Origin: Chara braunii
Lineage: Eukaryota; Streptophyta; Charophyceae; Charales; Characeae
Reading direction: 5' to 3'
Assembly: GCA_003427395.1 (NCBI GenBank)
Contig: BFEA01000167.1
Span: forward strand, 824,370 to 850,257
Length of the DNA: 25,888 nucleotides
The position numbers and the translations under genes are program-made. The notes beneath the pieces were generated by a model that saw only the letters and a program-made list of their open reading frames with translations, ran no database searches and was not told the origin of the DNA. Of the stretch, positions 19,160-25,888 are shown piece after piece (position 1 is the stretch's first letter; the number at the start of each line of letters is the position of its first letter).

Positions 19160-20324
19160 CGTGTAACAAACGGTCCGCCAGAATCCCAACGGAAAGAGGA
19201 AATGGAGCAAGGGCCCCCAAAGGGAGAGGCCCATCATGAAGGCGAACATGGGGTAGACACTTAGACCAACCCACCTATACACTGACCGCTTAAAGGACTA
19301 CAGAGGTTCTCTCCTCCACCTTAGTCAGGCTACCACTATTGTCGGATGCTTCCGCAACCACAGTTCAATATTTCCACAACCGCCGGATGCTTGTGCATCC
19401 ACAATTCAATCCTCCCTGGCTTTGGCTTCCAATTGTCCCTCCGTCAACTACTCGAGACTATACTGTTACTAGCCTGTCACTACAAAACTACTGGCTGATC
19501 AACATACATTTAAAGAGATCCCCCACAACTCCTCAGGAATTATTCAACGTCGCAGTCAGGACGACGATCACAACCAGAGTTCTCTCAGACTTAGACAGAC
19601 TGGATGCGCGATCTGCAGCTCGGAGTTCAGGTATAGTGTACCACCCTGAGCAGCCTGCCGGTTTGTACCGGTCTTTGGGGACTTAGATACACCTCACCCC
19701 TACTAAGTCTCGTACAAGCATCGGCCCCTCAGCCTTTATCACACCACATGCATGGAGCGTACCACAACCTGGACAGGTGTGACTCAATCCAGAAAGAGAT
19801 GACGGACTCTACAAGACAAACTTGATCGCAGCAAGTACCTAGATGAGTATGCAACATCCACAAAGCATAAAAGGACAAGGGTCAAGGCTTGAAGAGATTG
19901 AACTGCTTGCTCCGCACTCCAAGCTTGGTCAATCAATCAACTTAATCAACTGCGTCGGTCAACAGTGGCAGGTCAACTCTCACTGGTCAACTCTTTGACC
20001 TTCCGGCTATGGCGGCTTTCTCTCTCTTTGTCTCCTTCGTTTACTTCACCCTCTTCTTCTTCGTCCTCGAGTTTTCGCCTACTTCTTCTTCGTCGTCGGC
20101 TATGGCTGCTATCACCTTCTTCTTTGTCACCCCTGGCTTCTCCCCTCAATTTCTTTTCGTCATCGTTGTTCTTCTTCTCCAAGCTGGCAGCTATGGCTGT
20201 CGTCTGCTATGGCGGTCTTCTTCCCTAACACGCGTCTTTCTCTCATCACCATCATCATCTCCTTCTTCGTAACAGTCGGCTCCTTCCTCCTCTTCAACCT
20301 GCGCGATGCTTGCGCAGAGAACAG
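19160..20324 (-). other. Element C untranslated leader
   Basis: No protein domain is recognised here. It holds a two-copy repeat around CGGATGCTT (19343 and 19384, 41-bp offset). It also has a cluster of four GGTCAA and one TTGACC at 19927-20000, and several GCTATGGC words at 20006-20215 within a CT-rich tract. The CT-rich tract is purine-rich on the element's own strand. A 115-codon plus-strand frame at 19339-19686 is antisense to the element, resembles nothing known to me and is not called as a gene. Confidence 0.5.
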
Positions 20325-20342
20325 GAACGTGCTCCGATACCA
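20325..20342 (-). promoter_or_regulatory. Element C primer-binding site (initiator tRNA-Met type)
   Basis: One base after the 5' LTR end (…GATTGCA) the minus strand reads TGGTATCGGAGCACGTTC. The first 12 bases match the classic plant retroelement primer site TGGTATCAGAGC with one change. This site pairs with the 3' end of initiator methionine tRNA to start minus-strand DNA synthesis. Its exact position confirms the LTR boundary. Confidence 0.88.
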
Positions 20343-20343
20343 C

Positions 20344-21345
20344 TGCAATCAGACTCATCTTCAACTCACGTTCAGCATGCATGCAGCTGGCGATGGCAAC
20401 ATAAACTTCCACAAACGCAAAATCAGCAAGAGACCTGAGATGGTGCAGGGCGCCCACACAAAAAACTCAGAGATTTGGCCTTCGGCCGGAACTCAGCTCA
20501 AAACAACTTGTCACAAGGCTATGGCGTCTAAGCGCCAGTCTGGAATTCCCACCGGAACACTATATCCACCGTCAGACACACTCACAAGCACGTACACACA
20601 CAACTTGGATCTACTCAATGTCTGCAGATACACACACGCTAAATACTAACTCGCCACAATGGCGGTTATGGCCATTGTCGTCTTCCTCCTCTCTAGAGGA
20701 TATTGCCGCTTGTCCTCTTCCACCTTCGGGCTCTCTCGCTGACCACCGGTGAACCCATCACACAAGTCACTCGAGCAATATTCCGTGTAGTTCCCCAAAT
20801 ACTAAGTGAACGACTGATCGCTGCCTCCTTATTTATACTGTTTCGTTTGGTGGCCTGGGCCTGCCCGATGTCCCAGGCCCTCAAGATGTGCAATCCCACT
20901 CTGTACTTGCTGCAAAACGGACTGGACTGGGACTGCCCTTGCACTTGCCCCTTCGGTATCGACTTGGGACTCTTGACCTTTCAAAGATCGACAGACTGCC
21001 CTTTCAACGTGCGAGAGGTCAAGTTAACTCTTCGAGCACTACTCTAGCCACAACCTACAGACCTTTCAGAGGACGTATGGCCAGTTGACCTTTCGAAAGG
21101 TCAACTGTAAATTTGCCATTTTAGGAAAGTTACAGATGGCGTTTAAAACTTCTAAGCAACTAATCTACGGATCACATCCACACGACCCAAGCTGCACACA
21201 CGAAACATTTATACGTTTAGGGGCAGGTTGCGGGTTCAAAGCACACAGGGTCAACGGGCAACTATACAATGGGCTAGGGAAAGTCTGGGGATCGAATCCT
21301 GGTATCTGCAATGTTGTGCGAACTGGGGGGGGTGAAACCATTTTA
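20344..21345 (-). repeat. Element C 5' LTR
   Basis: The 1,002-bp LTR pairs with 12780-13744. On the minus strand it opens TAAAATGGTTTCACC (TG decayed to TA; the 3' copy has TGAAAGGG) and ends GTCTGATTGCA at 20344. It includes a perfect 26-bp palindrome at 21082-21107, a run of C or G at about 21325-21332 that differs from the other LTR, and a T-arm-like GGATCGAATCC near 21290. Confidence 0.93.
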
Positions 21346-21350
21346 GTGGG
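21346..21350. repeat. Target site duplication of element C, right copy
   Basis: GTGGG matches the left copy at 12775-12779 and lies directly outside the outer LTR end. The three bases before each copy (TTA) also agree, which may be chance. Confidence 0.85.
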
Positions 21351-22060
21351 TTAAGTTACAAGTTGTAGACAACGGACTGACAATAAACAACAAAACGCTA
21401 GCAGACATTATAATGCTTCAAGAAACCCATCTTTCCTTTTCTCCAGAACATAACAGGATCAGAAAATTTGTAACAAGGAAACTGGGAGGTATTAAAGACG
21501 AAATCTGGGCAGCGGACAACACTTCGAACATGAAAGGGACAGCCATTTTGATCCCCAAGTCCTCGCACTTTTTATGTGGCAGGAAGTGTATTGAATAAGG
21601 AAGCTGATCTCAACGAGGGTACGTGGTGCTTCATGCACCTCAAGTGGAACGAGGAAGAATTCCTTCTCATTAACATAGATGCCCCAAATGATCCAGCAGA
21701 AAGAACATCCTTTGTAACGAACTTGGGCAGCATGCTCCCGCCTCTAACACCGTGCATAGTGGCTGGTGATTGGAATGCCACCTTCAACCCCGTGACAGAT
21801 CTCGCATATCCCGATCTTCCAACGCAGATAACGTGCATGAGACGGTACCAATTCAGAAACTGATGATAGAGCATGGGCTGGTGGATCCCTTCAGAACCAT
21901 GCATCCCACCTCGAGATCCTCCTCGTTAGTAAAAAAGAATCATGCTCATCATATACTTCCTGGTATCTGAGACAATGATGGGGGCGGTGAAGAAGGCAGA
22001 GATCTTACCTCTAGCTCCATACCCAAGCCTGGACCAGCTTTGAACAGTGCGTGAGAAAAG
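21351..22060 (+). pseudogene. LINE endonuclease domain
   Basis: The frame KLQVVDNGLTINNKTLADII leads to MLQETHLSFSPEH, with the catalytic Glu of LQETH at 21422-21424. It continues KGTAILIPKSSHF to a stop near 21596. The next frame gives WCFMHLKWNEEEFLLINIDA, NDPAERTSFVTNLGSM and CIVAGDWNATFNPVTD, where GDWN (21765-21776) holds the Asp-x-Asn pair of APE-like nucleases. Then follow YFLVSETMMGAVKKAEILPL and a degraded end. The enzyme nicks chromosomal DNA to prime reverse transcription. At least three frame breaks are present. Confidence 0.85.
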
Positions 22061-22189
22061 GGGCCAGCTTCCACAAATTAAATAACTCCCTCTGCTAAGC
22101 CAGGCCTTCCAGGAAGGGATACAAGACTGCTGGCAGGAGCAGAGACGCACCCGTCTACCCACTCATGATCGAGGGGAGTGGTTCAAGAA

Positions 22190-23529
22190 AAGTTACTCTA
22201 CCCTCTCGAAGACAGCGGCAGGGATATCAAGGAAACTAGCTTCCATAAGAAAACAAAGGAGACAAAATCTGGAATATGCGCTAAAGATTGCAGAGTCCAA
22301 TCTCAGCGACAACCCGGCCTCCGCATTGTACGCTGGTATATTCGAGAAAGCACGGGAAGAGTTAGCTATGTGGAGGTGGTGGGATTTAAAAGGCTTGCAA
22401 ATAAAAGCCAGAATGAATGAATATGAACTTAGTGAATCAATGTCGAAACACTTCTTCGCCCGCATCAAAGCCAGCTTGAGAGTGACCACAATAGAAAAAC
22501 TGAAAACTCTTAGCGATCCGGAAGTCACAGTGGCTACAAACGAGGGGGTGCTGGGAATAGCAAAAGACTTTNACCAAGATTTGTACCAGACCAAAACCCA
22601 AACACCTACTCCACATGGCATAAAAGAAGCAAGACAAAGAATGCTGCAGTATCTGGAACAAANGATATCAACAGAGCAAGCGGAAGCCTTAGATAAGCCT
22701 TGAACGTTGGACGAACTTTTTCAAGCCCTCAAGAGCATGAACAATGACAAGTCACCGGGGATCGACGAGTTAACAAAGGAATTCTGGGAAAAATTATGGC
22801 CACTCTTAGGGGGGGACTTGATGAACTTCTACAAGGATAGCTATGACAAGGGGGTTTGGGCATTTTCTTGAATAGCAGTGTCGTCACACTGTTGTACAAA
22901 AAGGAAGACAAAGAAGACATCAGGAACTACAGACCAATCTCATTACTAACGCTCCCCTATAAAATCCTAGCCAAAAACCCTTGCCACCAGAATCACGAAC
23001 TTGACAGATAAATGCTTCCACACTGACCAGGCGTTACATATTGGATAATGTATTGACCCTAAATGAAGCAACAAACAAAGTCAGCGAAAGGAGGATAAAC
23101 ACTGCGATACTTTTCTTTGACTTCGAGAAGGCTTATGACCAAGTCAATTGGTCCTTCATGGATGCAAGTATGGAGCGAATGGGGCTGGGACCTAGCTTTA
23201 GGAAATGGATTAGAATCCTGTACAACGATGCCACAGGCTGTGTACAGGTAAATGGGTTATTGTCGGAAAGCTACCCAATCTCCCGCTCAGTCCGGCAGGG
23301 GGACCCGCTCGCCCCCTCAATCTTTCTTTTTGTAATGGAAGCCATTGCTTCATTCCTACAAAAAGACCCCTCCATTCATAGGCTTCCAGAGGTTAATGTG
23401 GGGTCGGCACATCACATGAAGTTCCCGACAGTGATCATGTTTGCAGATGACCTGACGGTTTTGATTAGAGCCTCTGATTCCTTGTTTAAGACATTGGCGA
23501 AGGCAGTGGAAGCCTTCAGATTGGCATAA
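22190..23529 (+). pseudogene. LINE reverse transcriptase
   Basis: A pre-RT helical region (KAREELAMWRWWDLKGLQIK, EYELSESMSKHFFARIKAS) ends at TGA 22701-22703. RT motif 0 follows (LFQALKSMNNDKSPGIDELT), then LLYKKEDKEDIRNYRPISLL. The long open part 23041-23529 has TAILFFDFEKAYDQVNW (first Asp), SVRQGDPLAPSIFLFVMEAI and VIMFADDLTVLIRASDS, with the catalytic F-A-D-D intact at 23440-23451. It stops at TAA 23527-23529. This is a clear L1-type RT with the active residues preserved but the frame broken in several places. Confidence 0.9.
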
Positions 23530-25200
23530 AAAATGAGGATTAATTGAAAAAAGACCATAGGGCGGTGGCTTTCCGATGAGGACCTTCCTCATCTGCAAGG
23601 GTCAGAGGCCACCATGACATGGGAAACGCCGGATAACCCTACTCGATACCTAGGTATCCTTGTGACTAGGGAGGGTCTGGCGCCCCAGATGGCCCATAAC
23701 ATGCTAGCCAAACAGATAAATAAGCTAGGGAGATGGGGGAACACATTCACGTTGCTGGGCCCTGGTGCTCAACACGTCTGTGTTTTCCATGATGTGGTAT
23801 ATAGCCTCGATATGGACAATTCCGGATAACTCAATAAAGGAGCTCAAACGCATAGCCAGGACTTACTTATGGACAGGTAATCCCAACAAAAAGGGGTGCA
23901 TCCCCAAGATCGCATGGCAATACATCACTAGGAAGCCGTTCCATGGGGCCCTAGGGAGTATAGACCACAAATGTGAGACAAAGGCCCTCCAAGCCAAATG
24001 GATAGTCAAACTCTTGATGAAACCAGACACGGCGTGGAACAAACTGGCGCTAGACAGCATAAGAGCCTTGGCTCCAGTGGCGTCGCCAGAAAATATGACC
24101 GTCCTGTTTTGGTTAATGAACAAGGAATGGAACTTGAAAATAGGAAGGAGAAGACTAAGGAGGGAATCTGAATCGAGCACAAATAGACACTCCGTACCGT
24201 ATTGGTCGGCGCTGATCCGGATCTGGAGAGAAATTTTACCAAAAAAGACCAACAGATTTAAATCCAGAGATGAGGCTGTTCGGCAATGAGTGGCTGAAAG
24301 ACGAAAGCGACAGTCCCCTGTTCTTCGATCACAAATGGCTGTCATGGGTGAAGAACGGTATATGGACAGTTAGCCACTTGTGGAACGAAGATAAGAAAGA
24401 ATGGGTGACTGAGCACGACCTGAGCGCACGATTGAAGGGCTGCACCAGACGAGGGCCTAACCTCCAGTATATCATCAATCACATCCCTCGAGAATGGAAA
24501 GATATTTTGAAGGAAGCGTTGCCCTGGAAATGTGGAGAATGGGGGGTTAAAGCGCAAAAGCTTCCACTTTCACGCGCTTTCCAATTTTTGCACTTACAAC
24601 CGGGATCAACCACCAAAGCCATCTTTACGTCTTTCTTAATCTCTCAGTCCAAGCAGGGCATGCCCGCGATACTCAATATGGATGTGGAAACGACAGTTAT
24701 GCATTTCTTCTTGCTTAGGAAAATTAGGGTTTTAGGCTCATGGCCCAAGGCTATCTTCCGACCGGACACGGCAGTGCACAACCTGGAATTCGACTCGGCA
24801 GAGTGGGGATGGAAGCCGGATAAGGAAAAAAAATTAAGACGCATGTCCCCATACAGAACTACACAGTCAAACTGGGACACAAACTCTTGTTGAAAACAAA
24901 AGACCCAGATCCGGTGATCAAAGCCAGATGGCAGAAACAAATAGGCCAAGAAGCTGACAAAATCACACAGATCCCGTGGAAGGAATTTAAGACTATCAGA
25001 CCGATTAAAATTGGAAGCCTTCGGTGGCTTTATCGCTTACATGGCGCTGCCAGTAAATCAATCGTTCCATACACGACATCGCAGAAACGACCCCTCTAGC
25101 TCCAACTTAAGCTCTATCTGTACAGAAGGGGTACAAGAAAACCTGGTACACTGCTTAATCCACTGCAGTGAGGTGACGGATTACTGAGTACGGGCCTCAG
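23530..25200 (+). pseudogene. LINE ORF2 C-terminal region
   Basis: After RT come the thumb-like TRYLGILVTREGLAPQMAHN and LAKQINKLGRWGNTFTLLGP, then MMWYIASIWTIPDNSIKELK, RTYLWTGNPNKKGCIPKIAW (23765-24289). The next frame (24270-24893) has EWLKDESDSPLFFDHKWLSW, WTVSHLWNEDKKEW and WKDILKEALPWKCGEWGVKA. The third (24887-25099) has PWKEFKTIRPIKIGSLRWLY. A degraded Cys/His cluster, CTEGVQENLVHCLIHCSEV (about 25120-25175), matches the zf-RVT end of plant LINEs. Frames overlap by small shifts, so the region was once one open frame. Confidence 0.8.
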
Positions 25201-25510
25201 CTCTCTGGGACTCCTTTTCCACACTTCCTTCCCCGAACAGCCCATCCAAATTCTTCTCTGGACTAACATTCCTGACCAACTCAGGAAGACAGAAAGATTA
25301 TGGTTTGGTATGATCAGGAAGGTGACATTATGGGCTATCTGGAAAGAAAGATGCTGCAGAACCATATCCAACCCAAGAGAGAAGGTATGGGGGGAGACAA
25401 GAACCATGCTACAGGTGGAAATTCTGTGTAAACGGCGGGAGCTAAAACAGTTGATGCCCGAAGACGTGGATCTGCGAGAAAAGGCTAAGAAAAAATTTAC
25501 CAAGCTGTAG
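25201..25510 (+). pseudogene. LINE ORF2 last segment
   Basis: The piece 25310-25510 reads KVTLWAIWKERCCRTISNPR, then CKRRELKQLMPEDVDLREKA and KKKFTKL before TAG. The TLWAIWKERC-x-RTF pattern is the usual ending of plant L1 ORF2 proteins. It lies in a different frame from the preceding zinc-finger-like stretch. Confidence 0.7.
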
Positions 25511-25888
25511 CTAGTGGATGGTAAGGTGGCTGAGCTACGAAACGATCGAATTCACTGGAAGGACTGGCACAATTCAGAGGCAGGCAGGAGAGTTCAGGCC
25601 GAGCATGCAACAGATGGGCAACCGAGTTGAAGGGAGTAAGGGGCACCAGGTTCAAGAACAAAGGCCAAGAGGGGAGACAAGGAGGATTAAGACGGGGGCA
25701 GGAGGAAATATCCCAGGCCGGCTACAGACGCTGCAAAATGGGAACAGAAAGAGGGAGAGGGCAGCAAGAGGGGACGCACGTGTGGACTTAAGACGGAGCG
25801 GATAATCCCCTACATCAATGCTGGACAGACTACATACAGTACAACAGGAAGAGAAAAAGCGAGGACTACATTGGGCTCGTAATCATTA
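25511..25888 (+). other. Purine-rich stretch after LINE ORF2
   Basis: The 378 bases after the ORF2 stop are strongly purine-biased (many GGAGG, AAGGG and AGACAAGG words) and probably the LINE 3' untranslated region. An open frame of 95 codons (25518-25805) has a low-complexity Arg/Gly/Gln composition and resembles no family I know, so it is not called as a gene. The window ends without a poly(A) tail or target duplication. Confidence 0.5.

Larger units (their letters stand above)
12780..21345 (-). mobile_element. Element C: full-length Ty3/gypsy retrotransposon
   Basis: All structural parts are present on the minus strand: 5' LTR (21345 to 20344), primer-binding site, leader, gag with zinc knuckle, protease, RT, RNase H, integrase, chromodomain-like tail, polypurine tract and 3' LTR (13744 to 12780), flanked by the 5-bp duplication GTGGG. 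Total length is 8,566 bp. The LTRs differ at many places (about 7 % in a 200-bp sample counted by eye, plus indels), so insertion is old. Coding parts are frameshifted throughout and RT carries a tandem duplication and a TG microsatellite. It appears to sit inside the endonuclease region of the LINE. Confidence 0.93.
21351..25510 (+). mobile_element. L1-type LINE, ORF2 remains
   Basis: The order is apurinic endonuclease, reverse transcriptase and a long C-terminal region with a zinc-finger-like end, typical of plant L1-clade non-LTR retrotransposons. No ORF1 is visible. The left end coincides with the right target duplication of element C. The sequence left of element C may hold the first endonuclease codons, so the LINE was probably split by that insertion. 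Several frameshifts and stops make it inactive. Ambiguous bases are at 22572 and 22663. No poly(A) tail is seen before the window ends. Confidence 0.9.

Noticed and set aside
19339-19686. 115-codon plus-strand frame
   Set aside because: It is antisense to the element C leader, has no recognisable motif, and lies within an otherwise fully explained retrotransposon.
12780-21345. The two 1-kb direct repeats as an independent repeat family or segmental duplication
   Set aside because: TG/CA ends, the primer-binding site, the polypurine tract and the GTGGG duplication fit LTRs of one minus-strand element.

Overview
The window is a nested graveyard of retrotransposons from a green-plant nuclear genome. 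No intact host gene was found. Three Ty3/gypsy (chromovirus-type) elements, one L1-type LINE and one mitochondrial DNA insert (NUMT) account for about 2.35-25.8 kb. Every retroelement reading frame is broken by stops and frameshifts. The NUMT carries the end of a plant-type atp4 and the start of cox1, and the cox1 N-terminus resembles those of bryophytes and charophyte algae. The Lys/Glu-rich gag of element C resembles, from memory, retroelements of Chara. A streptophyte alga such as Chara is my best guess, not a proven assignment.

Layout. 1-2349: non-coding sequence rich in the motif GCCACGTCAGCA, with short tandem repeats and several consensus-like 5' splice sites. 2350-5614: element A on the minus strand (protease, RT, RNase H, integrase, chromodomain-like tail), with no gag and no recognised LTR. 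5615-12405: element B on the plus strand, joined head-to-head to A (gag, protease, RT, RNase H, integrase, polypurine tract, 3' LTR), with its integrase split at 9636-10077 by the NUMT. 12406-12774: about 370 bp without a gene, holding a 22-bp palindrome and a GTGCA-rich patch. 12780-21345: element C, a complete minus-strand LTR retrotransposon with both LTRs, primer-binding site, polypurine tract and 5-bp target duplication GTGGG. 21351-25888: LINE ORF2 on the plus strand (endonuclease, RT, C-terminal zinc-finger-like region, purine-rich tail). Element C appears to have inserted into the endonuclease region of this LINE.

None of the elements could move on its own now. A has YLED instead of YLDD in RT and has lost the integrase segment expected to hold the first catalytic Asp. 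B has its integrase catalytic Glu codon replaced by an amber stop and is also split by the NUMT. C keeps protease DSG, RT YLDD and the integrase Glu but has many frame breaks. All three pol genes carry an out-of-frame tandem duplication over a conserved catalytic-region motif. All three RNase H domains lack the usual Asp at the (T/S)DH position.

I found no undescribed defence or biosynthetic system. The points most worth a second look are the NUMT with its atp4/cox1 ATGA overlap, the repeated catalytic-motif duplications, the divergent chromodomain-like tail shared by A and C, and the TGACGTGGC-type motif array at the left end.
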